Source of the DNA: Latrodectus hesperus | Taxonomy: Eukaryota > Arthropoda > Arachnida > Araneae > Theridiidae | DNA length: 64,000 bases | NCBI GenBank assembly: GCA_037975125.1 | Contig: CM075853.1 | Span: forward strand, 28,572,295 to 28,636,294 | Direction: 5' to 3' | Shown here: positions 1 through 14,000 of the stretch, piece after piece | How positions within the stretch are numbered: the first letter of the stretch is position 1 | Layout: each line of letters starts with the position of its first letter | Made by a program: the position numbers and the translations under genes | The notes under the pieces: model-generated | Database searches by the model: none | What the model was told of the DNA's origin: nothing | What the model saw: the letters and a program-made list of their open reading frames with translations, nothing else

Positions 1-19
1 AATTTATTTATTATATATA

Positions 20-1636
20 CAGTAGCACAAGCAATTGAGGATACTCTTATTTTTATTTGATAAATCCAATTTTCCATTCGAAATAACTCATTAACTAGAA
101 GTGCAAACGTAAATTTATTCTTATACATAAAAAAGGTTTAATTAACAGTAAAAATAAAGGAAAATCAATGACAAAATTCTAAAAGAAAAATTTTCAGAGG
201 CATTTCAAATAAACATAAGCAGATTTCTACCAATTGAGGATACACCAATGAATTTTTTGTTTAACACCACTAAATTTTTATTCTGCTTGCTACTGTAATC
301 CAAGTTTGGGCAATGTTATCTTTACCTTTTTCGACTGTTATTTTTTTCTTTTGAAGTTGTTTCTGTGAATTTAAAGTCGTAAATTTAAATGGAAAATGGC
401 TGCTTGGAGAGAGACCAGTATTGATGTAAGAAAATTTATATTAAGGTTATTTAAGAAAGGAAAATCTTATTGCGACATAGCTGAAATTGTCGGTAGAATC
501 CACTCGTCTGTCCAGAAAATCATTGGAAGATTTAAAAGCGATGGATTAATTGAAAATAAAAAATGGAAGAGGAAGGAAAAGTATCTGAGTGATATAGCCA
601 AAAGGAAAATTTTGAAAGATATCAAGATTGATCCTAAACTAAGTGCAGAAACTTTGAGAAATTTGATTAGAAATGCTGGATATAACAGTCGAGTAACTCG
701 AAAGAAGCAATTTATAAGCTTACAAATCAGAAAAAGTGTTTGGAGTTTGCAAAAACTCATCAATTGAAGACAGATAACTTTTGGAAAAAAGTTATATTTA
801 GTGATGAAAGTAAATTCGACAATTTTGGAAGCGATGGTCATCGAAGCATTTGGAGAAAGTCGAACACCGCTTTTGATCCAAAAAATTGATATCCTACAGT
901 TAAACATGGTGGTGGCTCCATCCTGGTTTGAGGTTGCATGGCTTCAAATTGGGTAGGTAATTTACTTTTTAAAGATGGTATAATGGATTATAAGCTTTAT
1001 ACTGATGTACGTCGCAACAATCTTTAAGAAGGTGCAAAAAAATTGGGTTTAGATGGAAATTTTATATTTCACCATGACAACAACCCCAAACATACGGCAC
1101 GTAATGTCAAAATGTGGTGTCTTTTTCATTGTAAACAGCAATTGTACACACCATCACAGTCCCCTGATATCAATGTCACAGAAAATTTGTGGACCACACT
1201 AGAAACAGTGGTCCAAAAGCACCAAATTAGGAGCAAAGCCCCTTTAAAGCAGGTGTTACAAGGTTGGGATAAAATATCTCCAGATACCACCAAAAAATTG
1301 GTCGAATTGGTATCAAGACGTTTGGAGGACATTATAAAAGCCAAAGGACATGCAACCAAATATTGGCACTGTTTTTGTATGTGATACATCACAAAAATTT
1401 CATTGGTTTATCCTCAATTTTTTAAGGTAGAAATCTGCTTATGTTTATTTGAAATGCCTCTGAAAATGTCCTTCTTTTGGAATTTTGTTGTTGATTTTCC
1501 TTTATTTTTACAATTAATTAAACCTTTTGTTACGTCTAAGAATAAAATTATGTTTGCACTTCTAGTTAATGTGTTATTTCGATTGAAAGTAGGATTTATC
1601 AAGTGAAAGGTGTATCCTCAATTGTTTGTGCCACTG
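20..1636 (+). mobile_element. Tc1-like transposon with long IR/DR termini (dead)
   Basis: The ends are inverted: CAGTAGCACAAGCAATTGAG at 20 mirrors the sequence ending GTGCCACTG at 1636. The similarity runs about 230 bp inward on each side. Each arm carries two direct repeats of a CAATTGAGGATAC motif (32-44 and 231-246; right side 1405-1419 and 1612-1624), the IR/DR design of some Tc1-like elements. TA precedes the left end (18-19); the right flank is AA, so the target duplication has decayed on that side. The transposase inside is broken. The element lies in the intron before the first visible ABCB10 exon, ending 215 bp from it. Confidence 0.9.
396..1384 (+). pseudogene. Broken Tc1-like DD34E transposase
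   Basis: Opens MAAWRETSIDVRKFILRLFK, an N-terminal helix-turn-helix of the Tc1 type (GKSYCDIAEIVGRIHSSVQKI), then RKEKYLSDIAKR and a second DNA-binding helix set. Near 740 the frame shifts. The catalytic domain continues in another frame with FSDESKF, HHDNNPKHT and SPDINVTENLW; 34 residues separate the second Asp from the Glu, so DD34E is preserved. In-frame stops occur at 887-889, 929-931 and 1025-1027. It cannot make an active enzyme. The end, around 1381, is inferred from the usual family C-terminus. Confidence 0.9.
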
Positions 1637-1851
1637 AAATTATTGAAAATAATATGATAGTATAAGAATGCTTAAATTTTAAAATCTTCAGAATGAAAAT
1701 TTAATATGGAACTATTTTTCCTATGCTCTCTGTATAACTTTTTGAAGGCTATATGAAGGTTTTTAAAAATGTTAATGAAAAACTAAACCTTTTAAAGGCA
1801 AGGACAACAAAAAGAAGAAAAAACTAAACTGCATTTTTTTGTTATTTTTAG

Positions 1852-2049
1852 GTGCTGTATTATTCTTGTTAATATCAAGTACAGTGACAGTTGCTGTTCC
1901 TTTTTGTGTTGGAAGGCTGATAGACATATTTAGAGATTCTAGTGGAAATTTGAAAGAAAGTTTGAACTCATTTTGTATTTTTCTCATTGTAGCATTTGTC
2001 ATTGGGGCTCTTGCGAATGCAGGTCGTGTTTATCTAATGAATCTATCAT
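1852..2049 (+). CDS. ABCB10: ABCB10 exon A (first visible): TM1 and TM2
   Basis: Opens after a T-rich tract and AG at 1850-1851; the first two bases finish a codon begun in an upstream exon (phase 1). It encodes a hydrophobic TM1 ([17 protein letters not shown]), a short matrix-side loop with LIDIF, and TM2 ([19 protein letters not shown]) followed by RVYLMNLS. The donor GTGAGT at 2050 is consensus. A TM1 start directly at the exon border implies that the targeting sequence sits in separate upstream exon(s), beyond position 1. Confidence 0.9.
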
Positions 2050-5000
2050 GTGAGTCACTTTTTCATTATACCATATTGTATAAATTTGAATTTAATAATT
2101 CAAAAGGTAGTTTAAATAAAATGTCTGCTTTTTAATGTTTATTACATACATATGTATATTAATAACATTGTATTTATATTACATATAAATGTCTTATTAT
2201 TTTGCAAACCATGATTTATTTTGAAAACAGTAATTAAATTGTTGAAATTAATTTAATAAAATTAATATAGATAATAAGATTACACCATATAACATTGCAG
2301 TGTTATCATTTTATTGATGTTTATTAATGATAAATGGGTTTTAAGTGAACAAAATTTAAAAAAATACTTTGTTATATTAATAACTCTTTTAAATATGCTT
2401 AAAGTGCATATTTTAAAACAAGTTTTAAATAGATATAGATGTTATCAAATAAAAAGTCACGAGGCACTTTGACATTTAACTATTACTTTTACTAAATTTT
2501 TTATTTTTAAAACTTATATATTTGCAGAAATGTATTAAGTTTGGTAAATTTTCTAATTAAAATTTAATATTAATTATATAAATATTGTTAGTTTTAATTA
2601 TATAAATAATTAATTATATAATAATAAAATTTATTAATTATATAAATATTGTTATATAAATATTGTAAATAAAATTTTATATTATTACATATTAATAGAA
2701 ATATAAGGAAAAGAAAATTACATTTTTATTATATATTTTTTATACATATTAAAATGCTAGATAATCAATCATATATTTGATAAACTTTTTCATCTTATAT
2801 TACATTTTGAAAAATATGAGATTTTTTTAGGTAACATAGTAATGCTTGTCACCTTAAAAAAACATCTTTATAAAGAAACCTATTATTTAGATTTAAGGAT
2901 TTGTATGCTACAGTTTACATTGTGATTCTTTATAAACCATCCTATCATGGATAGAAGATATGTTTATCATTAAAAATTTTTTAAGAAACTTTATTAAAAC
3001 TTGCAAGCATTAAAATGGCAATAATTAAAGATTTATAAATGTTTGTTATTTTCAGTACTGAAGTGTTATTGATTTTTTTCATAAAAGTTATAGTAAAATT
3101 TGCTTTTGATTTATGATTATTCCTTTCTTTATAGCTCATCATGTCATAAATTCCTTAAGAAAAAGAGCATATGCATCTATTTTATGTCAAGAAGCTGGTT
3201 TTTTTGACCAGTCAAGTACAGGTGAACTCATTAATAGACTTTCAGCTGATACAACTACTGTGGGAACATCAGTGACAAATAATATTTCTGATGGTTTACG
3301 CAGTATGTTTACTTTCATTGGTTCTTCATGTCTAATGGTAAGTTTCCCTGGAAATAATAAATTAAGGATTTATCTATTCTATTTATTAGTACTATATGCA
3401 GTAAAAATATGGGACATTTATAGTTTATATAAATGGGGAATATTTTAAAATATTTTGTAAGTGTCTCAATAATGAAAGTAACTTTGGGGTGTAAGCAATG
3501 TGAGGCTATCTAATACTATTGTTATTTTTTCTTATTTTGAGTTTAATACAATTTTGGATTTTATCCTAGTATACATAACTCATTGGATTTAGTGTGATTG
3601 GGATTGTTTGTCTGCATTTAGGAGGGCAATAGAAGTTTGCAACCTGGGTTTTATCCTATGAATCAGTAAGAGTGTCAAATGTGCCAAGCCTGTAGCTTAT
3701 TCTGTGCCTATAGCATTATTGCATTACTGCACCAGAATCAATTGTTTTAGTGATTCTATGACATGTACCAATGTGTGCAATTTGCAATTTTAGTAACCCT
3801 TGAAACTTATGCTGAGTTTATTTTTAAATTGTTGTGTGTGGGAAATTTTGATTTTCTTCTTATTTAAAAGTTAATTAGATGTTATAATTTTGTAAAGTTG
3901 CTTAATTTGTAATTTATATTTTTGAAAGTTATTTTCCAATAAAATTTATATTTTTAAAAAGTTGTTTTTGTAAGTTTTAAGTAATTGCAACTAGGTATCA
4001 TTCAACTAGACACTACAACTAGGTATCATTCATTTATATAATATTTTGTTTAAAGTACCAGAATTAAATAAATGATTACAGCATCTGAACAAAATTCTTT
4101 AAAGTTTGTTAACACTAGATTGTTATGAAGGTTTAATTATTAAATTATTAGATTAATTAGTTGATAATAAGATGAGAATAGATATTCTGTAATAATAATT
4201 TTTGCCAAACGTGTGTAAGATTACAGTGTTTAATACCAAATATTTCTTCATAGTCAACTTAAAATTCCAATATGTATTGACAATTATGTGATTTCAATAT
4301 CATAGTTATATATTTTAATTCCTACTACTTTTTTCATACAATATATTAATGAGATACATTAAAAAATTAGTTAATGAATTTCTTTCTAGCTTTCACAGTA
4401 TCATTCTCAGTTTCTTTTGAAAAATAAAGCAAAAGTTTTTTTTGTAACACAAATGAATTATGACTGAAATGGTTGCAATAATTATTTATTGTAAAGAAAT
4501 TACAGAAGTTTTTTTTCTCCTATTCCGTAAAGTAATTTTTAGTATCAAAAACTACTATAAGTTTAAAAAAATTACCTTTGGCATATTAAATTTTTAGAGT
4601 AAAGATTGCATTAAAAGTTTTCTATTTTTTTAGCTATATTATGTTATTATATTTTCTAATGACTTTTTCTAAAGGGCAAAAATTTTGTCATTGGTAAAAT
4701 TGCAATACCTTAAATCTATTTATAGTAAAAATATTTCTTTACCAATAATTTTGTTGCATTTAACAAATATGTGAATTAGGAATAGGAGATATTATTAGAT
4801 TAAAAATTATGCAAACTAGTTTCTGTATTTTCCTGTATGCAATCAACAGATTATGTGTTAAAAAAGTTTCAAATTTCATTATACGTTACAGTGGATAATT
4901 TGATAAAAAATATTCTCCATCAGAAAAGATTACAAAGTTTAGAAAAAAATGCCATTTTATGTTTCATAAAATAAATATTAGATGGCACCATGTCTTGACT

Positions 5001-8000
5001 GACTTATTTCATATATAATCAGCTTTGTCCAATTACATCCAAGGACAAATTTGGTTCCTTGGAAAAAAGTTACTGATGCTATTGGCTATTGCCATTTTTC
5101 ATTTTATCTTGACCTGAGTTGTTTCTGTTAGTCTCATTAAGTATTTTTTGAAGTTTATATTACTTTTCATATTTAATTGAAAGAATATTCTTTTATGATC
5201 AATTTCTACTTGTTCAGTTATCTCCAAAAGCAGAAATAAATTCTGAAGTTATATTGAAATTATTTACAGACTGCTATCTAAAAAAATGAAACTTGAATTT
5301 TTTATTTACCTTGTTTCCAGTCACAGTGGAGAAAGTTTAGATTTTCTTTTTCTGTTTTCAACAAAACTTGCATTTTGTTGGTCTTTCATAAAGTCCGAGA
5401 TTTTAGCCGCTAAGAAACTCTTTTTCAGAAATATTTACCTTCCAGGTTTTGGAATCGGGTAATAAACTAATTATTGGAAGTAGGCAGTACTTAAGTTGTA
5501 TATTTAAGTTGTATCTCTGCTAATATTGGAATGTAAAAACATGAAATAAACAATAGATTTATTATGAAAAATTTTTAAGTTTGTATGTTGGCATGTTGAA
5601 GCAAAAACTTTTAAGTTAACCAACAGATTTTAAACTAAAAGCTATAGAGAGAAGGCAAGAGAACCATAAACTGTGTTTTAACCCAAATAAGTCAACGGTA
5701 GGCTTTTTTATGACCAATAGAAAGCTGTATAATTTCCAACCTAACATCTTTATGAATGATCCTGCTCTGACAGTGGATAAACACCCTAAATACTTGGGAT
5801 TTGTCTTGGACCTGGAAATTTTGGGCAACAAACATATTGATTACCTCATGCTAAGGGCAAGAAAACAGATTAACATATTGGGGTACATCTCAAGACGAAA
5901 CTGGGGCTCAGACGCTGATATTTTACGAAACACCTATGTCTCATTAATTAAGCCAGTTCTAGAATACGCCATTCCAATTTATTGTTGTCCGGAGAAATAC
6001 TGAGCGATGCCATACAGGTTTATACGGATAGCAGTAAAGATGAATTCAATTGTATTGACAACAGAATTTACATCAAACAGCAATATAGTGTCTTAAGGCT
6101 GAAAAAGAGAAATCCCGATTATTGCTTGGTGTTCCGTAGTGAGCATATTGTTATAAAGGTAGCCCTGGACTCCCTGAATTCACTTCCACATGGAGCTGAG
6201 ATTTGGATTTTATCTGATAGTAAAAGTGCAATATAGCATTTGGCCAGATGGCAACAAGTGAGAGGCAGGACTGGGGGTTTTAATACTTCAAATGTTAAAA
6301 TGGATGTCCGTATCGCATCACATATTCACCTACAATGGATTCCTTCCCACGTGGATCTCGAGAGGAATGAGATTGCAGACAATTTTGCCAAAGTTGGTGT
6401 GGCTGAGGATGATGTGCGTTGGCACTTCTCACATTTCAAGAGATTCATTCAAAGTATAAACACTAGAATAAAACCACTTGGATTTTTCCTCCTGAGCATC
6501 ATTGGTACCGCTGCGTACATCCAGGTGCTTCCTTGGCTACTGGTCTTAACAGACAAGAACAAACGATTATTGCCCATTTTAGAAGTGGCCATCTTAGTAA
6601 CTTGAAATTTGTCTGGGGTACCAAAGAATACGAAATTTGTTGCAAGTACTTAAATGAACTGGCCTCTCCTGAACATTTTCTTCAATGCCTTGGTCTCTCC
6701 GGGAGAGATCTGAGTGAGAATCCACTTATGGTACTGGAGTTTTTAAAGGTGTACGTGCTCATGGACCTGGTCTAGCACTGCTGACCTCGGGAGGCATGCA
6801 ACAACAACAATAGAGAAAGCAAAGAAAAAAATGGCAGCAAACATGTTACAGTAAGATAAAAATCAAAGCTCAGTTCAAATGAAAAAATTTATCCACTGTG
6901 CAATTTGAAAAAAAAATTCTTTTCTTTCATTTAATTATGAATGAAATTAATTTTATTTTTAAAAAATATATTTCTAACCTTGCTTTAAGAATTATTAAAA
7001 AATGTAAATCAACCAAGTTTTATTTGTTTCTTAAAATTGTCGCTCTCAATCCGATTGAGTTTTCATCTCAGTTTATTCCACTTGGTGATGAGGTGTATAT
7101 AGTTTTGACTATTCGCTGAGACATTTGTAGTGGATTATGCGACTTTTTTTCTTCTACTTGGAAAAAAGATTCTTGATAATGCACTGCTGCAGATTGCATA
7201 CAATAAAATATAGTATTTAAAATGAATTTGTTGATCATACTTTTCTTTTTACAGTTTAAAACTTTGATGTAAAATAATCTGACATTTCTTTATATTCTCA
7301 TTTTTGTTTAGGTGTATACATCCCCCTCTTTAGCATTTCTGGGTTTAGTGACAGTATTGCCAGTTACAGCTGTAGCTGTTTTTTACGCAAAAGTTTTGAA
7401 GAAAAATTCACGAGCTGTACAGGATGCCCTTGCTGATGCCACCAAGGTCTAAAAATTTCTGAGATTTGCTTAGGTTAAGATTTTAATCATGAACAATAAT
7501 TCTGATTTTTTGATTAATATATATCTTTTTTATTTAGTTTTTCATTGAAGTTTGTCATAGTTTTTTTTCAGAAGAGCCTATTTTCTCATTATTTCTAAAA
7601 AAAAATCAGAAAGTAAATTTAAATTTTATTTTCAATAAAACTAAAAGGAATAGGATTCTGAAATTTTAATGGCATTTATATTATTAAAAGTACACAATAA
7701 ATTTATCAATGTTTGAAATCTTAAATTGTCTTACCTAATAGAAGAATCCATTTCAGTTTGAGAAACATAAAATATTTATTTTTTATAAATGCATTAAAAT
7801 TTTCTTTTAGGTATCAGAAGAAAGAATATCAAATATTCGTACAGTCCAAGCATTTGCTAAATATGAAGAAGAGAGCAAATTTTACAATTCCAAAATAAGT
7901 AATGTATTGCATTTTGCTACTAAAGACTCTCTTGGTCAAGCTAAATATTTTGGTATGGTAAGTATGAAATTTATTTATATTTTCATTCTTAAAATTTATT

Positions 8001-11000
8001 CTAGCAATTTTTTTTAAAATTATGATAATTTTATTATTTTAATGAAGGGGTATTTCAACTTCTATAAAACTTTATTTTTTGCTTTGAGTTCCTTTGGCTG
8101 GAAAAAAATTTAAATACTAATTTTTTGAGAATTTTGTTATATAGGTTGAAATGTTTTATTTGATTCACATTCTACTCTTAATTTTAAAATTAAGGTTTAC
8201 TTTATTATATTATCATTTTCATTTACCTCACATTTTTTTATCATATTGAGGAGAAATTCTGTTCTATATTTTTAATGAAAATTATTTTAATGGTTTATTA
8301 AGATTTTATTTATTTAAAAAGCTATATAATTTGTACTTTTAATGAAGCTGTGGAGGCCTGGTTGATTAGGACATTGTTCTTATTATCAGAAGGTAGGGTG
8401 TTCTAATCCTAATTTAAATTAAGATTGCATGTAAAACATGCTGTGGTCACAATGTCCACCATGTGAAATACATCTGGGAGTGACAGGCAAAGCCTGGGTG
8501 TTTTCTGATTGACTTTTGCTTCTAAATTTCAAAGACCCACCCACTTTTGAGTGTCATGAGGGCATGCCCAATGAGTGCCCCTCTATATAAAAATGCCATC
8601 ACTTTCTGCTCCTTGTAGTGCTGAAAGTGATAATCCAAGTGTGGTGGAAAAAAACATTTAATGCAGTATCTTTATTAATCATATTGTTAAATATATTGAA
8701 AATTTGATACAAGTTTAATACTTTTCAAATTATTATGAGAAATAATGAATATTTGAAATTCTAACTTTAAGGATTTTAATGCAATTTCATATGCACTAAG
8801 ATAAATTTGGCTTTGTTTATTCAAATTATTCTTATTTTATGTTTTTAATTTATGTTTTTGTGGATTTTTATACTACTGTTTTGTTAAAACTCTTTAAAAT
8901 TTAAATTGTTTTTTCAAAGAATTGGTTTTACATGCTCTTTTTGAAAAGTATGGGATGTTAAAGAGTAGTTTCACTTTTTGTGACAAAGCACTTGCAGGAA
9001 CATTATGAATTAATGCAGGAATTAATGAATAAACTGATTATTTATTAAAGTTTGTCTAATCATACATGCTTATTATTTCTTCAAAAGAATGTCTTTTGTG
9101 GACCATGAGCTTCATTGTTTTAAAATTAAGATATATTTTTCCTCCTTTATATCTACCATAAAAATTCTGTATCACTGATATACTATTGTTTGTTACTTTT
9201 AATTGCACTTGTGTATGTCATTTTGTTCCAGATTCTGTTTACCATTTTATTTTTGCATAACAGTGATGTACAGTAACTTTATTGCCTAATAAATTATGAA
9301 TGTTATAGAAAAAAAATTGTATTAATAAAAGATATTTAAGTTTGTGGTTAATAAAATAAATTTAAAATGTGCAAGAATTTTAAATTGAAATATATGAAAT
9401 TTGTGAACACACAATTAGTAATACATTATTTTTTATATTGTTATAGGAAATTTAATGCTCAAAAGTGATAAGTAAATTCATATTAAATGTTCTTTTTAGA
9501 TAAATTAAAATTAAACTATTTGAAAAAACATTATTTTCAAGTGATTAATGTTGTGATGCGTATTGTTTGCCATTTGAATCCTGTTTTGAAGCACTGTACT
9601 AATTTTTCTTTCTATCATCAGTATACTTAAATCTCTGAAAAATATATTTATTGTTCATTATATAAAGGAATATCAAAAATGTGTAAATAATTACAATAAG
9701 TAAAATATTTTCCAAAAGTTCTGATTATTTTTATTCATTATGTATACTATTCATGGGTTTGAATCTCACTACAGGCTTGGAATTCTCTTTAAATTATAGT
9801 TCCTAGTCTAAGTAAATTAATTTATTTATAATATATACTTTGAGTTCAGTAAAAATTGCACAATATAAAGTTATATGATTATGATGCATAACTAAATGAC
9901 ATGAAATTATTATATTCCTTTATGTACTTGTCACATTCTTTTTTATTGCACCTAAAATATTCTTTCTTTTTGATTGTAGACTGGTTTCAGTGGAAACTTG
10001 ATTATTTTAACTGTATTATATCAGGGAGGACTAATGATGAATAACAATGAAATTACTATCGGAGGACTGTCTGCTTTTCTCTTATATGCAGCTTATGTTG
10101 GAATATCAATTGGAGGTCAGTAATTAAATAAACTACATGAAAATATTAATTGATTCTGAAAAGTTATAAAGTAAAATATTTGGCTTTCACATATTGCTGA
10201 ATACATTTTAAATGAAGGAAGATAATAAGAGAGTAATGGAGTGTAAATATTTTTGCTTTATATTTTGAAGTATCTTTAGTAATGAACTCAATTCACATTT
10301 TAGAATTACAATCACTGAATTGATAATTAATGAATTTAAAAAAATTTGAAATGGTTGTTTTTTTAATTTTAAATGTAGCATATATTTGTAATGGAGATAT
10401 AATTATATTTTAATCATGTTTAATGCAGTATATTTTGTGAAAATGTTTTTTGCAGCTTAGTAAAAGTTAAAGATTTTAATTTTGCATGGTCATTTAAAGG
10501 TCTTCCTAGAACATCTGGGGTTAGGTCCTTTAAATTTGAAATTTTGAAAACCAGCTAACTTTCTTAATGATTTTAATTTTGAAATTAGAAAAAAAAATCA
10601 CTTCAACCAATCTGTTTTTTTTTTGTTCAATTTCATTTGATAAATGAAAGGAAAACCTTTTTTATATTAAGTATTAAAATTAGGCTTTAATATGTAATTT
10701 GACAATCTTGGATGAGAAAGTTATGTAATGTTTGGAAAAAAAAATTATAAAGCTTACATTTAGGATTTCCTTAGAGAACAATGATTTGAATAAAAGATAT
10801 AATTTTGAAATATATATAAAATTTATAATAATGAGGATATTATTAATTTTGTTAAATAAAACTTAAAAATGTGTAAGACATCTTCTGAAAATGAATATAG
10901 AAAGAACAGCGCTGAGAATCTAATGCAACTATTTTTCGTGGAAAACTAATGGATAGGTTTGAAAAGAAATTGAATAATTGTCTAAAGGAACATTTTTTCA

Positions 11001-14000
11001 TTTTCAAGGCAAAATATTAGAAATCAATTTCCAAAAGAAAAATAACCTGGGAAGAAAGATGGAATTCCAAAAGAGAGAAAGATGACTCCTGAAAAGGAGC
11101 AAAGCTGATGAACTGTCAAGCTAATATTAATAATGTAAATATTTGATTATGCAGAAACAATTTTGCATATAATTTAGAATTGGATTCATGAGAATTTTAT
11201 TAAATGTAGAAACATTTCTTTTTCAAACTAAATAACATATTAATATTTCTTGTTCTTTTCCAAAACTATTTATTTAAAAAAACGAGAGTTATTTTTATTG
11301 CTATAATTTCCTGTATATAATCCACATTAGTGTATTATTCGCAAGAACTTTTTTCATGTTAAAAGAAAAAAAAAAGCATCACATAATCTGTAGAGGCATG
11401 TAGTCGTTAGCAGTTTTTTTGGTGAATGGTCAAAAACATCACAGCTGATAATGTTGTGCTACATAAAATAAAAAATACTAAGTAGGATTAAAACTATAAT
11501 AAATTTTAATGTTTGAGCAGACATTTCTTGTTTTGAAAACAACCCAGTTTCTTAATTCCAGACTCACAAAGTTGCTGTAAAATCCATTAAGACCATTTTA
11601 TATTATGCCTGTAATCTCGACTACTAATGACAATACTCTGCTGAGATCCAGCATGATGTTTTGTATAATTGTATTAAAACCATCGATTTCATATTGTGCA
11701 CACAGTCTTGGGATCCCTATTTATATACAAGGGGTAATAATATAATGTGACAGATCAAAATTCCTATAAACTACAATTCAATCTCTATTAAAGACTGAAA
11801 TGTGTTGATTCACATTTCTCTTTGTTATATGTTGCATTTCAACAAATTTTCTCTAGGCAACAACATTTAAAATAAATTTTTATTTGAGAAATCTGCTGTA
11901 CTCATTCTTCATTTAAACATGTTATGTTCTTAGCTTACTTTGCTTATTTTATATAAATTTGTTGATTAGCTAATTATTTGTATATCATAGCATTTTATGC
12001 TTATTTGTAAATTTTATACATGTAGTGTGTCACTTTTTTGCTGTAGCAATTTTTATTACCAGCAATGTATTTGCATCAGAACCAATCTCATTAAATGACT
12101 TTATTTTCAATAAAATTTAACTTTTGGTTTATTGCAATTTCAATGTGTAAAAGACTAAAAAGCAATTAGTATTTTTTACTGCATTATAAGCTTAATAATT
12201 ATATAAATCTTCCAGAAAAATGAGAATACTGATTTGATCTTGTAATGTTACAATTGCAACCATTAATTATAACATCAACAAATAAAGAATGCATTATTGA
12301 AGAATGTGTTGTTGTTTTAACACTTGCTGGGATTTTCTGTGAACATTTTCTCTCTTATACTCCTATTAGCATCCACTGAGTTGGCAGTAGAAGAGTTAGC
12401 ACTCTGGCGTTGGTTTCAATTCATGGTTTTGAGTTTCACTTTGTGCTTGGATGTTGTTAGTGGTTCAGAAATCGTTTAAAACTGTAGGTACTGGTCTAAT
12501 TAGTCCTTGTGCGTAAAAAATGGCTGTTGAACATTAAATAAACCAAAGTAATCTCCTTGTCATTCATAAATGTTTTTGATGGGGAAATTGTGACATTTTA
12601 CCTGGCCTTGTCACAACTTCAACCACATCTAGATTTCTTTTCAAAAGTTGTTTTACTCTCTTACTTTAAAGCTGCATTTCAAGTAATTAGTGAACCTAGC
12701 CATATTTGAATTTTAATCATTGATAATTGTTTAAATCTCCTCAACTGGTTTACCAGTAATAATAAAAAAAAGTAAATCTCCAATGGATTCCGGACCACTA
12801 TGTAATCCATGAAAATGAGGTGATTGATTTTTTGCAAAAAAGGAGGCTTTTGTCCTCAAGAAAATTAATTCCAGGCTTCTTTTTAATAATGTCAAATGTC
12901 TAATGACAACTTCTGGGGCTCTTTCTGTGAATAACTCTCAACGATCTAGGATGAAATCTGTTGCCATGTTTCATCTGATATCTCGCAATAGATTGAATAA
13001 ACATCTATGTTGAAACAACCTAGTTCCTGATCCTTTTGGTACCTTCTGTGATCTCCACGAAGAACTGGGCTTATTTAATTTGTTCAGTTTCCCTGTTCTC
13101 CCTTTTACATCAGTCTGAGAATGCTACTGGACTGCTCATTCTCATTTATAGATTGTTTTTTCCTCCTGCTCATTTGTTTTTTAATACACTGATGAAAGTT
13201 AAAACATTGGATGATGTTATTATGTTAGTAAACCTACTATTAAAATGTTTATAAGTAGTCTACTTATCATCACAACAATAACAACAACAAGAACCAAAAA
13301 GATTTAATTTTTCTATTTTTGCTCTGATAAATCGACAATATTAGATAAGTTATTGGAATCCTCTATTAAAATAACAATTTTTTTATTTATAATCATTAGA
13401 ATTTTACATTCTAAAAATATTATAATTTAATTTTAGTTATATATTTCAGAGTTCGCACTACTCCTGGAAACTTCGTGAAACTCCTTAAATTCCAAAATTT
13501 TTTTAAGGGACCTTGAAACTCCTAGAATTTTGACTTGACTCCTTGAAAATCGTGAATTACTCCTGGAATTTTGTCTTACCTTGATGCATTTATTTTTTTT
13601 CTAGAAAATTTTATAAGTTTTTAAATTTTTTTGTTTTAATATTTTAAAATTTTCAATAAAATTGTTGGAAAACATAGTTTAGTATTAGTTTTTAATATTG
13701 CCACTAGATGGCAGCACGATTGATATTAAAATTTTTTTATTTTTAACTGTTGACTTGTATTAACAATTGAAGATCTAGTTCAGCTACAATAATTTCATGA
13801 TAATTTGGTTTAGTAGTAATTAGATTTATGTAAAGTGAAGTGAAGTGATCACCAAACAAAAATCAATATGTTTCACAATTAAGACGGGCGATTTTAATTG
13901 ATTCTTTTTCTATTTGCTGCTGTTTTCCTTATATGAAATTCCTTGTATAAAATTCATTGAATAGTAATATTTTAACATAAAATTTTTGAGTGAAAACATA

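Noticed and set aside
467..907. 146-codon - strand open reading
   Set aside because: Antisense shadow of the Tc1-like transposase pseudogene at 396-1384.
6898..7119. 73-codon open reading
   Set aside because: Composition (K, I, F, N rich) is that of AT-rich noise; no motif or partner.
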